Positions 8,441 to 16,766 of a stretch of DNA of 58,942 nt are shown one piece after another. The position numbers and the translations under genes are program-made. Source of the stretch: Clostridiales bacterium (GTDB lineage: Bacteria; Bacillota; Clostridia; Christensenellales; Aristaeellaceae); the NCBI GenBank assembly GCA_015056325.1, contig SVGL01000015.1, forward strand, positions 1 to 58,942, given 5' to 3'. The notes below the pieces were generated by a model. That model saw only the letters and a list, made by a program, of their open reading frames with translations, searched no databases and was not told where the DNA came from. How positions within the stretch are numbered: position 1 is the first letter of the stretch; each line of letters starts with the position of its first letter.

Positions 8441-9799
8441 ATGAAAAAACTGACCGGCTGGAAGCTCTTTGTCTACAGCATGGCGGGCCTGGGCCCGAAC
8501 CTGCTGATGACCCTGGTGACTGGCTACCTCAACGACGCGCTGCTGGCGCCCACGGGCCTTGATCCCGCCAAGACCTTCACCGGCTCGCTGATCGTGTCGG
8601 TAGGCCTGTGCTCGGTTCTGTTCTTTATTGCCAAGGTGCTGGACGCCTTCATTGATGTACCCCTGGCTTATCTGAGCGACCGCCTGCGCTGCAAGATGAA
8701 CCGCCGCAAGGCCACCATCCTCATGGGCTGGTTCCCCATGGTGGGCTCCTTCCTGCTGCTGTGGAACCCCAGCATCTTCTCCGGCGCCGGCGCCACCGCC
8801 TTCACCTGGATCGAGGCCCTGCTGCTGATGGTGTTCTACTCCTCTTACACGCTGTGCATGGTGTCCTACTACGGCACCTTCGCCTCCGTGACCGAGAACG
8901 AGAAGCAACTCAACGCCCTGTCTCACTACAAGGCCTTCTTTGACACGGTGCAGTACTGCGTGGCTTACGCGCTGTTCCCGGCCCTGCTGCTCAAGCTCCT
9001 GGGCGGCACCGAGGTCGGCGCCATCTCCCGCGCCATGATGATGCTCGCCCCCCTGATGCTGACGATGCTCATCCCCGTCGCGCTTATCCACGGCAAGGAC
9101 GAAGAGGAGAAGGTTGATCAGCGCATCCCCCTGGGCGAGAGCCTCAGGATTTCCTTCGCCAGCCAGCCCTTCCGCCGCTGGCTCTTCACCCTGCTGCTGG
9201 TGCACATGGGCCTGATGCTCTTCCTCACCGGCATCGGCACCACCATCCCGGACAGCCTGATGGGCATCCGCGGCTGGCAGGTAACGGTGATGAACTCCGC
9301 CGCCTTCGCGCCCGTACCCCTGATGCTGATAATCTACAACATCGTGCGCAAGCGCAAGGGCACCCGTTTTGCCCTGCAGACCTCGCTGTTTGCCTTTGCG
9401 GTGGCCATGTTCACCTTTGCCGCGGCGTGGAAGCAGCTCTGGGGCGGCACCTGGCTGATTCCTTTCATCATCGGCCTGATCGCCTCCACCATCGGCAGCT
9501 ACGGCGTGGGCGTCATCTTCAGCGTGACCTACTACTTCCCCGCCCAGATCGCTGCCAAGGAGATCTCCACCACCGGCAAGGATCATTCTTCCATGTACTT
9601 CGCCATCCAGGGCCTGGTGACGCAGATCTCCTCCGCCATCGGCGTGAACCTGATTTACACCAACCTCATCTCCTGGGAGATTCCCCTCTTTGGCCTGGAA
9701 GGCGGCCAGTACATGCTGGTGCCTGCCCTGGCCGGCGTCATGCTCCTGCTGGCCTTCTTTGCAGCCTTCCGCATGAAGGACGATATGTATAAGGACTGA
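8441..9799 (+). CDS. MFS_2/GPH-family transporter
   Basis: The 452-residue protein has about twelve membrane spans and the sodium:sugar-symporter (GPH/MFS_2) pattern, with an N-terminal acidic span (LDAFIDVPLAYLSDR) and the following basic RRK loop. Bacterial members usually move glycosides, whereas the animal relative MFSD2A moves lysophospholipids. In an operon of acyl ligases and acyltransferases a lipid, lipid precursor or head group is plausible, but that is inference. AGGAGG at 8426-8431 is nine bases before the ATG at 8441. An alternative ATG at 8435 overlaps the previous stop but is only three bases from the ribosome site. Confidence 0.85.
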   Translation: MKKLTGWKLFVYSMAGLGPNLLMTLVTGYLNDALLAPTGLDPAKTFTGSLIVSVGLCSVLFFIAKVLDAFIDVPLAYLSDRLRCKMNRRKATILMGWFPMVGSFLLLWNPSIFSGAGATAFTWIEALLLMVFYSSYTLCMVSYYGTFASVTENEKQLNALSHYKAFFDTVQYCVAYALFPALLLKLLGGTEVGAISRAMMMLAPLMLTMLIPVALIHGKDEEEKVDQRIPLGESLRISFASQPFRRWLFTLLLVHMGLMLFLTGIGTTIPDSLMGIRGWQVTVMNSAAFAPVPLMLIIYNIVRKRKGTRFALQTSLFAFAVAMFTFAAAWKQLWGGTWLIPFIIGLIASTIGSYGVGVIFSVTYYFPAQIAAKEISTTGKDHSSMYFAIQGLVTQISSAIGVNLIYTNLISWEIPLFGLEGGQYMLVPALAGVMLLLAFFAAFRMKDDMYKD

Positions 9800-9804
9800 T
9801 TGCC

Positions 9805-10386
9805 ATGCTGCTTGAGCGCTTTGCGAAACTGACAGGCTACCTGCCGCTGCGGCTTTTCTGTGCCCTGCGCCTGCAGGGGAAGGAGCATCTGCCCTCCGGC
9901 CCCTGCATCCTGGTGGCCAACCACGGCAGCATGCTGGATCCCGTGCTGCTGCAGATCGTCTTCCCGATGAAGCACATCAGCTTCCTGTGCGCAAAGAGGC
10001 TCTTCCAGTGCCCGCGCATCTGCCAGGCCTTCCTGCGCAAGCTGGGCGCGGTGCCCGTCATCGATGGCGTGAGCGAGATGAAGATCCTCAAGGATCGCGC
10101 CGACAAGGCCGGGAAGAATGACATGTTCGGTTTCTTCTCCCAAGGCACCATCTCCCGCACCCAGTCCGCTTTCATGCCCGGTGCTGCCCTGCTGGCCCTG
10201 GAAACAGGCCTGCCCCTGGTGCCGGTGTTCATGAAGTGCGCACCGTTCTACAAGGGCGGCAGCCACATCTGCATCGGTCCGGCCATCCCCGTGGAAAAGG
10301 CCGCCTCGATTGACCGCGCACAAGTCGATGCCATCACCCAGGACCTCCGTGCCCGGGTGTATGAATTATCCACCAACATCAGATAA
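9805..10386 (+). CDS. single-domain PlsC-type acyltransferase
   Basis: The 193-residue LPLAT-family protein has the catalytic NHGSMLD (His40, Asp45) and the third motif as FSQGTIS, where the usual FPEGT glutamate is glutamine. The substitution may alter phosphate or head-group binding; the His-Asp pair is intact. It is the third LPLAT domain in the operon, matching the count of three ligases and three carrier domains. It follows the transporter by five bases with a weak ribosome site, consistent with coupling. Confidence 0.86.
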   Translation: MLLERFAKLTGYLPLRLFCALRLQGKEHLPSGPCILVANHGSMLDPVLLQIVFPMKHISFLCAKRLFQCPRICQAFLRKLGAVPVIDGVSEMKILKDRADKAGKNDMFGFFSQGTISRTQSAFMPGAALLALETGLPLVPVFMKCAPFYKGGSHICIGPAIPVEKAASIDRAQVDAITQDLRARVYELSTNIR

Positions 10387-10400
10387 GGAGGAACAACAAC

Positions 10401-10730
10401 ATGACTTCTTTCGACAACAACTCCTTCCAGGACAACGCCTTCGCCACCTTTGACGCACCCGCTGCCCAGCCCTACTTCCCCAAGGGCAAGGCCATCACCT
10501 GCATGATCATGGGCATCGTGTCCGTGGCCATTGGCTGGTACCCCATCATCTTCTCCATCCCCTGCATGGTGTTTGGCATCGTGGCCCTGGTGCTGGCCAA
10601 GGGCTGCGACGGCGCCCCTGCCAAGTTTGCCGGCATGATCAAGGCCGGCCGCATCACCGGCGTTATCGGCCTGATCCTCTCCAGCCTCATGACGCTGCTG
10701 ATCCTGGGCCTGTTCTTCGCCGCCATCTGA
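10401..10730 (+). CDS. small DUF4190-like membrane protein, last gene of the operon
   Basis: The 109-residue protein has a polar, Asn/Asp-rich N-terminus (residues 1-30) followed by two or three hydrophobic spans with the KGKAITCMIMGIVSV-type pattern seen in DUF4190 proteins. No catalytic residues are visible. AAGGAGG precedes the start and a terminator follows, so it ends the acyl-lipid operon. Its role is unknown. Confidence 0.75.
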   Translation: MTSFDNNSFQDNAFATFDAPAAQPYFPKGKAITCMIMGIVSVAIGWYPIIFSIPCMVFGIVALVLAKGCDGAPAKFAGMIKAGRITGVIGLILSSLMTLLILGLFFAAI

Positions 10731-10742
10731 TCAACACATTTG

Positions 10743-10769
10743 GGCCAGTCCGCAGGGGCTGGCCTTTTT
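10743..10769 (+). terminator. terminator of the acyl-lipid operon
   Basis: GGCCAG/CTGGCC stem with a G-rich loop and five T residues. Confidence 0.8.
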
Positions 10770-10775
10770 GCATGC

Positions 10776-10807
10776 AAAAACCCCGGAGGATGCATCTCCT
10801 CCGGGGT
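10776..10807 (-). terminator. terminator of the Thr/Pro-repeat protein gene
   Basis: A 10-bp CCCCGGAGGA/TCCTCCGGGG stem is followed, on the minus strand, by five T residues. It sits back to back with the plus-strand terminator. Confidence 0.85.
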
Positions 10808-10813
10808 ATCTGT

Positions 10814-13426
10814 TTAGTAGGGCGCGCGACCATCAGCGAAGGTTTTCACACAGGGCACGGTGTGTTCCGCTTCCAGGTAGTTGCCGTTGGCGTCCGTGCC
10901 CTTCATGATGGCTTTGATGCCGGTGCAGTTCAGCTCATCCGTACCAAAGGGATACTCAAAAGATTCGCCCTTCTCCAGGGTGTGGTGAATCGGCGTCGTT
11001 GCCTCCGCCATCACCTGGTCACCCTTATACCAGAAGGCATCGATGTATTCTAGGGTGAAGGGCACATCGCTGTTGTTGGTGTAGGTGAAGGGCACATCAT
11101 AGCCCAGGCCCTTATAGCCGCGATCCTCCACATAGGCAACTTCCTTGCTGGACGTCACGGAGATTTCGGCTGTCGGCAGCGTATCTGCAGCAGGAGCCGG
11201 GGTCGCCGTGGCGTTGCCGGGCACGGGAATGCCGAGGAAGTCGTAATAGGTCCTATCCCGCAGGAACTCCACCCGGATGCTCTCCTCGATGAGATGGCCG
11301 TTGGCATCCCTGGCGCAGACGGTGATGATCGCATGGGTCGCATCCAGGTTGGTGGTGGGGAAGCCGATCTCCACGCTGCCATTGGGATTTTGGAGCGCAG
11401 AATCATCAAAATACTCCAGATCCATGTCCCAGCGGATATCCTCCACATCGCCCGCATAGAAGACGCACTCCAGGACTTCCAGCTCAATCGGGATGCTGCT
11501 CTTATTGATAATGGTCACATCGGTGTGCCAGTCAGCCTTGCGCTGGCCGTTCTCGTAGAAGATATTCACCGGGCGCTCCCAGCGGTCGGGGATGACCGCC
11601 ATCACGGCCTTGGGGGCAGGCGTGGGAGTCGGCGTGGGCTCGGGAACAAACTTTTCACAGGGCACTCTCAGCACCGTCTCATGCACCCTGCCGTTGTCAT
11701 CCACGCCGCGCATCACCGTTTCCACATGGGTGCAGCTCATTTCATAGATGCCAAAGCTCCATCTGGTGGGCTGATCATGGCCGTTCATTTGGTACAGGTG
11801 CAGATATTGATGCAGATCCTTCTGTGTCAGCTCGGCGACGGCCATCACCGAATCGTTCTCATACCAGGTCGTGATGATATATTCCGGTGTGATGGGGATA
11901 TCACCGCTGTTGGCATAGGCAAAGTGGACATCGTAGCAGATTTCTCCGTCATCCTCATACACCACACGAGCCATATCGTTTATCACTGTGATGGTGATGG
12001 CGCTTTTTGTCTGCTCCGGTACAGGCGTGGGAGTCGGCGTGGGGGTCGGCGTGGGCGCAGGCGTGGGCGCAGGCTTCATGTACTGGTCATAGATTTCATC
12101 CCGCAGGAAGTCCACCCGGTCGCTCACCTCGATGGCATGGCCGTTGGCGTCGGTGCCGAAAAACGCGACAACCACATGGGTATTCTCCAGAATCGATGAG
12201 GTACAGGTGACCTCCAGCATGCCATTGCGATGGAGCAGCTCCTCTGCGTTCCCAATGTCTTCAGCCGGGAAGGTGGATGCGACCTCCACCTTTTCACCCG
12301 TATAGTGGGTGATGCGTATCCCCTCCACAATGAAGGGCACATCACTCATGTTGGTGAGGCGGAACACAGCGTTCCACATTGGAATTTCCTGCCCGTTTTC
12401 CTCGCCGATCTCCAGGGAGATTTCCTTTTTCTGTGCTTCCATGATGATTTCCGCACAGGGGGCAGGCGTGGGGGTCGGCGTGGGCGCAGGATTCATGTAC
12501 TGGTCATAGATTTCGTCCCGCAGGAAGTCCACCCGTGCGCTCGCCTCGATGGCATGGCCATGGGCGTCCGTGCCGAAGAGGGTCATGATCATGTGGGTAT
12601 CCTGCAGATGATTGGAGGCAATGGCAAAAACAAAGTTACCATTGGGGGACAGCAGCTTCTCCGCATTCTCAATCTCTTCTGCGCTGAAGGTGGACACCAT
12701 GTCCTCCTCTTCTCCCGCATAGAAGACAGCACGCGCACCCTCCACCGTGAAGGGGACGTCGCTCTTGTTGGTGATGGTGAACGCAGAGCCCCAGACCGCA
12801 AGCTGTTCCCCATTATGCATGTAAACATCCAGGGAAGTTTCCCGCGCATGCGGCACGATGGATATCTCCGCCTGGGGAAGGGGGGTGGGCTCCGGCGTTG
12901 CCGTGGGGGTAGCGGTCGGGATAGGCGTCGCGGTAGGTGTGGGCGTGGGCGTCGGCGTGGATGTAGGCGTCACAGTAGGCGTCGCCGTCGGCGTAGGCGT
13001 GGGGGTAGGCGTCGCAGTAGGCGTTGCCGTCGGCGTAGGCGTGGGCGTAGGTGTTGCCGTAGATGTCGCAGTAGGCGTAGGTGTCGCCGTGGGTGTTGCT
13101 GTCGGCGTCGCGGTAACCACAGGCGCCGCAGTTGCAGCCTCCGGGGCAGGAGACAATACACCTGGCAGCAGCAGCGCACCAGCCAGGATCACCGCCAGGC
13201 CCAGCAGCACAAGCAGCAGCCACAGAGGTTTCTTGTTTTTCGGCGCGGGCGTTTTGACTGGCTTCCCGGGGGCCGCCTTCTTGGGAGGCTTTACCTTGAG
13301 GGGTTCCAGGGGGATCAAGCCATTCCGGCTGTATGCAAAGCGACCGCCGCACCTCATGCAGATCAGCACGCCCTTTTTCTCCACCAGTTCCATTGAACCG
13401 CAGCGCTCACAGAATGCAGCCTTCAA
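10814..13426 (-). CDS. zinc-ribbon, membrane-anchored protein with Thr/Pro linker and five repeat domains
   Basis: The 870-residue protein starts with a small zinc ribbon (CERC near residue 7, CMRC near 23), then a basic segment, one membrane span (about 68-92), a long Thr/Pro repeat linker (101-185) and five similar beta-rich domains of roughly 100 residues separated by further Pro/Thr linkers. Each domain carries a pattern like (T/N)NxSDVPF. The topology suggests a cytosolic ribbon and an extracellular repeat stalk. The start codon is TTG at 13426-13424, chosen because GAGGAG lies just upstream and the protein fits from there. The linker DNA is an imperfect short tandem repeat (about 12890-13125), likely to vary in length. 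Function unknown. Confidence 0.82.
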   Translation of the reverse strand: MKAAFCERCGSMELVEKKGVLICMRCGGRFAYSRNGLIPLEPLKVKPPKKAAPGKPVKTPAPKNKKPLWLLLVLLGLAVILAGALLLPGVLSPAPEAATAAPVVTATPTATPTATPTPTATSTATPTPTPTPTATPTATPTPTPTPTATPTVTPTSTPTPTPTPTATPIPTATPTATPEPTPLPQAEISIVPHARETSLDVYMHNGEQLAVWGSAFTITNKSDVPFTVEGARAVFYAGEEEDMVSTFSAEEIENAEKLLSPNGNFVFAIASNHLQDTHMIMTLFGTDAHGHAIEASARVDFLRDEIYDQYMNPAPTPTPTPAPCAEIIMEAQKKEISLEIGEENGQEIPMWNAVFRLTNMSDVPFIVEGIRITHYTGEKVEVASTFPAEDIGNAEELLHRNGMLEVTCTSSILENTHVVVAFFGTDANGHAIEVSDRVDFLRDEIYDQYMKPAPTPAPTPTPTPTPTPVPEQTKSAITITVINDMARVVYEDDGEICYDVHFAYANSGDIPITPEYIITTWYENDSVMAVAELTQKDLHQYLHLYQMNGHDQPTRWSFGIYEMSCTHVETVMRGVDDNGRVHETVLRVPCEKFVPEPTPTPTPAPKAVMAVIPDRWERPVNIFYENGQRKADWHTDVTIINKSSIPIELEVLECVFYAGDVEDIRWDMDLEYFDDSALQNPNGSVEIGFPTTNLDATHAIITVCARDANGHLIEESIRVEFLRDRTYYDFLGIPVPGNATATPAPAADTLPTAEISVTSSKEVAYVEDRGYKGLGYDVPFTYTNNSDVPFTLEYIDAFWYKGDQVMAEATTPIHHTLEKGESFEYPFGTDELNCTGIKAIMKGTDANGNYLEAEHTVPCVKTFADGRAPY

Positions 13427-13457
13427 ACGTATTCACTCCTCTTTTGTTCCTATTTAT

Positions 13458-13486
13458 ATTATAGCGCAGAAATGCCAATCTGGCAA
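13458..13486 (-). promoter_or_regulatory. promoter of the Thr/Pro-repeat protein gene
   Basis: On the minus strand TTGCCA (13486-13481) and TATAAT (13463-13458) are 17 bp apart. Confidence 0.75.
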
Positions 13487-13490
13487 CATG

Positions 13491-13522
13491 AAAAGCCCCC
13501 GCAGCTGTACGCCGCAGGGGCT
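13491..13522 (-). terminator. terminator after the radical SAM operon
   Basis: AGCCCC-type stem with GGGGCT, imperfect inside, followed by TTTT on the minus strand. Confidence 0.65.
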
Positions 13523-13538
13523 GATCATACGATACGTA

Positions 13539-14594
13539 CTAAAGGGTTTTCCAGCACTGAGGATCGGGGGCGCAGAAGCTTCCGCTGGTGCTTTTTGCCA
13601 CCGCAGGGCACCCTCTGCACCAGGGCCCCAATTCACATCCAGCACACTTTTCAAACTGATCCAGCTGGCGGTATGGATTCATGGGGCCGCCCCATATCTC
13701 CCCCAAATCCTGATGGAGCACATTCCCCACCACGCTGTCGGGCACGCGGCGACAGGCGCATACGTCTCCGTTGGGCAAGATGGTCAGATGAGCGATACCG
13801 CAGCTGCATCCGCCGGAAACCACTTTTTCCTCCGTCGCAGGCGGGGTGAAGCGACCATTCTCGTAGTCGTAGAGGGTCCACAGATGGTCCTTCTTGGCAA
13901 ACCAGGTCCTGCAGCCAGCATCCATCAGGCTGCGGAATTTCTCCCCCATGCGGTACAGGAGGTCCCGATATGCGAGCGGTGTGATGCCATTTGTCTCGCC
14001 CATCCGCACAGGACAATACCGGGCGAAGGCATATACATCCGCGCCGGCAGCTACCACCGCATCCACAATGCCAGGCATTTCGCCGATATTGAGGCTTGAA
14101 ACGGTCGTCATCACAGCGGTCTCGATGCGCGCCTTCTTCAGCATGGGAATTTTGTCCAGCGTTTCCCGGAAGGAACCCGGCCTGCGCAGCGCATCATGGG
14201 TTTTCTCCAGCCCGTCAACGGAGAGCTGATACCGGGTACAGCCCAGCTTTTTCAGCCGCCTGCAGACATCCATCGTCAGGTGAAAAGGGTTGCCCAGGAT
14301 GGAAAAGGGGATTTTTCTGCGGTGCAGCGTTTCCGCCAGGCGCCAGAAATCCGGATGCAGCAGCGGATCGCCGCCGGTGATGCACAAGCATGGCTTCATA
14401 TCCAGCTGATCACAGAAGACTTCGCAGTTCTCCAGCGTGTCCAACATATCCTGCCACGCCATGGCGCAGGGCTTGAAATCCTCGCCCGCGCCATAGATGT
14501 AGCAATGCTTGCAGCGCTGGTCGCAGGCGTCGGTAATATGCCATTGGAAGGTCATATATGCCGTGCCGCTCCTGCGCTTGAAGATCATGCTCAT
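13539..14594 (-). CDS. radical SAM/SPASM peptide-modifying-type enzyme
   Basis: The 351-residue protein has the radical SAM cluster motif CDQRCKHC near residue 24 and a GGDP substrate-side motif near 90. It also has a cysteine-rich SPASM region: SCG near 268, CACRR near 282, and CAGC, CRGCP and PQC near the end. SPASM enzymes with auxiliary iron-sulphur clusters mostly modify peptides or proteins. The C-terminal CRGCPAVA...DPQCW pattern resembles the maturase of ACGX-repeat peptides as I recall it, but no such short precursor gene is visible. It overlaps the upstream leucine-rich-repeat gene by 4 bp (ATGA), so proteins of the same operon are possible targets. Confidence 0.85.
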   Translation of the reverse strand: MSMIFKRRSGTAYMTFQWHITDACDQRCKHCYIYGAGEDFKPCAMAWQDMLDTLENCEVFCDQLDMKPCLCITGGDPLLHPDFWRLAETLHRRKIPFSILGNPFHLTMDVCRRLKKLGCTRYQLSVDGLEKTHDALRRPGSFRETLDKIPMLKKARIETAVMTTVSSLNIGEMPGIVDAVVAAGADVYAFARYCPVRMGETNGITPLAYRDLLYRMGEKFRSLMDAGCRTWFAKKDHLWTLYDYENGRFTPPATEEKVVSGGCSCGIAHLTILPNGDVCACRRVPDSVVGNVLHQDLGEIWGGPMNPYRQLDQFEKCAGCELGPWCRGCPAVAKSTSGSFCAPDPQCWKTL

Positions 14595-16747
14595 TCTCCC
14601 TTCAGGGTCATGCTCCAGGCATGGGTGGAAAGCTCAATCTGCTTGTCCAATTTGTTGATGCGATAGCTGATGAAGCCATCAGCCAGAGCGATGCTCCCCT
14701 CAGGGTCAAGCAATCTTTCCGTTACATACTCCCCAGCTTCATCCGTTTTGAGCATGATATTCATGCTGGTGGCATAGCTGACGGTTTCTGTCTGTCCCTG
14801 GGGCCCCACATAGGTTACAACCATTTCAGCAGCGCTGTACTTATCCCAGTCGAAGGTGCTGATTATGCATCTACCAGACAGTTTTTCCTTCAGCCTGAAC
14901 TGGAAGATGATCTTTCCGCCGGCATCAAGCAATGCCTGCACCTGGGCGTCATTGGAAGAGACCACATACAGGTCGCGCCCAAGCATGAAAGCGTCGCCCT
15001 TATCCGACGTACGCAATTCATCCCATGGGGTCGGCACAGCATCCTGCTGGTCCGCAACGATATAGGCCACCTTCTGCTTCTTGCAGGAGTTCAGCGCAGC
15101 ACTGTCCGCCGGCACGACGAAGGTCACCTTGGGCTGATATATTGAACCCACCACCTGCGTATTTGCGCTGAGGTAGACCGTCGCCGAGCAGCTGGAGAAA
15201 ACCCCCATATCAATCCTCGCAACGTTCTTTGGAATGGTGAGCTCCTTCAAGCTGGTGCAGTCATAGAAGCAGCAGTCGCCAAGCTCCTTGAGGTTTTCAG
15301 GCAGCTTCACTTCCTTCAGCGCGGAGCAGCCCGAAAACACCCATGAGTCAATGCTTTCAATGCTGTCACAGAAAGAGATTCTCTCCAGCTTCAAACAGGC
15401 ATAGAAAGCGTACATGCCCACATGGAGCAATCCGGCGTCTTCATGGAAGATGACGTCCGTCAGATTGTCACACATCATGAACGTATCCTCGGGAATGGTT
15501 CTGTCCGCCCGCAGGACGTCCGCCTCAAATTCAACACGGGTCAGCCCATCGCAGTATTGAAAGACTTCCTTGCCCATTTTCTCCACCGTTGTGGGAATGA
15601 CAATGGATGTCAGACCGGAAGAAGAAAACGCGCTGTCGCCAATAACCCTGACGCTGGACGGAATATTCACCTGATCCATGACAGGGTTCGTGGTAAAGGC
15701 ATAGTGACCAATCCCTGTCACGCCGGAGGGGATATTCACCAGGGTGTCGCCTGTTCCATCGTCGATGCTGAACAGCAGCACGTTGTCACTGCGGCTGATC
15801 ATCATGCCGTTTATATTCCAGAATGCAGGATGCTCCGGATTCATCTGAAGCACGCTCAGATTCCAGCAATACCGGAAGGCGCCCGGGGCGATGCTTGTCA
15901 TGCTGTCGGGGATACTGATCTTCTCCAGATTCTTGCAGGAATAAAAGGCAAACGTTTCAATCGTCTCCATGCCCTCCGGCAGGAACACCTGGAAGATGCC
16001 ATCCACATTGTAAAAGGCAGTGGAAGCAATTTTCTTGGTGCCTTCCGGAATCCGCAGGCTTACGCTGTTGATCGCAGGCGGACAGGAAAGCAGGGTATCC
16101 TCCCGGTAGAGAATGCCATCGTGCGCATGGAAAACCGGATTATCCTCTGCCACAATATACTGCAGCAGCATTTCCGGCGCGTATTCCGACAGGTAACTCT
16201 CCTCTGTGATGGTTTTCAATTCCCTCAGGGAGGCAGGGATCTCAATACTCGTCAGGATCCGGCTCGAGGCAAACACGTTCAGATCCACCGCCGTGGTTCC
16301 CTCCGCAATCACGGCCTTGTCAAAGAAGCCGATATTCAGGCAGCCCACCAGGCGCGTGTTCAAATACACCAGGCCATCCTCGCTGACCGTGAAGGGACTG
16401 CCCTCCCCCACAATCGTCAGCTTCTTGGTCTGCCTGCCGAAAAGGATCACCTGATCCATGCCATCCTCCGGATCATTGTAGACCTGCGTGACAGAAGACG
16501 GCAAGACAATCTCTGTGACAGAATCCATATATCGGAAGAGCGTACCGTCGATGGCCGTGACCTTCAGGCCGTCCACGGTTTCCGGCACAGTCAACACATC
16601 GCCCGGATCCCTGTTGATAAAATCCAGCCGGATCGTGCCATCCTCCAGCACGGTGTAGTTGTAGTTGTAATCTTTACTGGAAACTGCGCTGGCGCTGGTG
16701 ATCAGGAGCAGCAATAGAAGAAGGGCTGCCATCCATATACGTTTCAT
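14591..16747 (-). CDS. secreted BspA-type leucine-rich-repeat protein
   Basis: The 718-residue protein begins with a clear signal peptide (MKRIWMAALLLLLLL). It carries many LRR_5 (BspA/TpLRR) repeats of about 23 residues with the core I..xAFxxCxxLxxIxIP, ending in a region without repeats (about residues 550-718). Such proteins are exported and usually bind surfaces or ligands. The start at 16747 has GGAGG upstream; an open frame reaching further would read through the Gly-rich tail of the neighbouring gene antisense to real coding and is rejected. It shares an operon with a TPM protein upstream and the radical SAM enzyme downstream. Confidence 0.85.
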   Translation of the reverse strand: MKRIWMAALLLLLLLITSASAVSSKDYNYNYTVLEDGTIRLDFINRDPGDVLTVPETVDGLKVTAIDGTLFRYMDSVTEIVLPSSVTQVYNDPEDGMDQVILFGRQTKKLTIVGEGSPFTVSEDGLVYLNTRLVGCLNIGFFDKAVIAEGTTAVDLNVFASSRILTSIEIPASLRELKTITEESYLSEYAPEMLLQYIVAEDNPVFHAHDGILYREDTLLSCPPAINSVSLRIPEGTKKIASTAFYNVDGIFQVFLPEGMETIETFAFYSCKNLEKISIPDSMTSIAPGAFRYCWNLSVLQMNPEHPAFWNINGMMISRSDNVLLFSIDDGTGDTLVNIPSGVTGIGHYAFTTNPVMDQVNIPSSVRVIGDSAFSSSGLTSIVIPTTVEKMGKEVFQYCDGLTRVEFEADVLRADRTIPEDTFMMCDNLTDVIFHEDAGLLHVGMYAFYACLKLERISFCDSIESIDSWVFSGCSALKEVKLPENLKELGDCCFYDCTSLKELTIPKNVARIDMGVFSSCSATVYLSANTQVVGSIYQPKVTFVVPADSAALNSCKKQKVAYIVADQQDAVPTPWDELRTSDKGDAFMLGRDLYVVSSNDAQVQALLDAGGKIIFQFRLKEKLSGRCIISTFDWDKYSAAEMVVTYVGPQGQTETVSYATSMNIMLKTDEAGEYVTERLLDPEGSIALADGFISYRINKLDKQIELSTHAWSMTLKGE

Positions 16748-16766
16748 ATTTTTCCTCCCTTCCCGA

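Noticed and set aside
685..10730. Non-ribosomal peptide or polyketide cluster.
   Set aside because: Ligases and carriers are present but no condensation, ketosynthase, reductase or thioesterase domain exists.
12890..13125. Short tandem repeats resembling a CRISPR or minisatellite array.
   Set aside because: The repeats are in frame with and encode the Thr/Pro linker, and there are no unique spacers between constant repeats.
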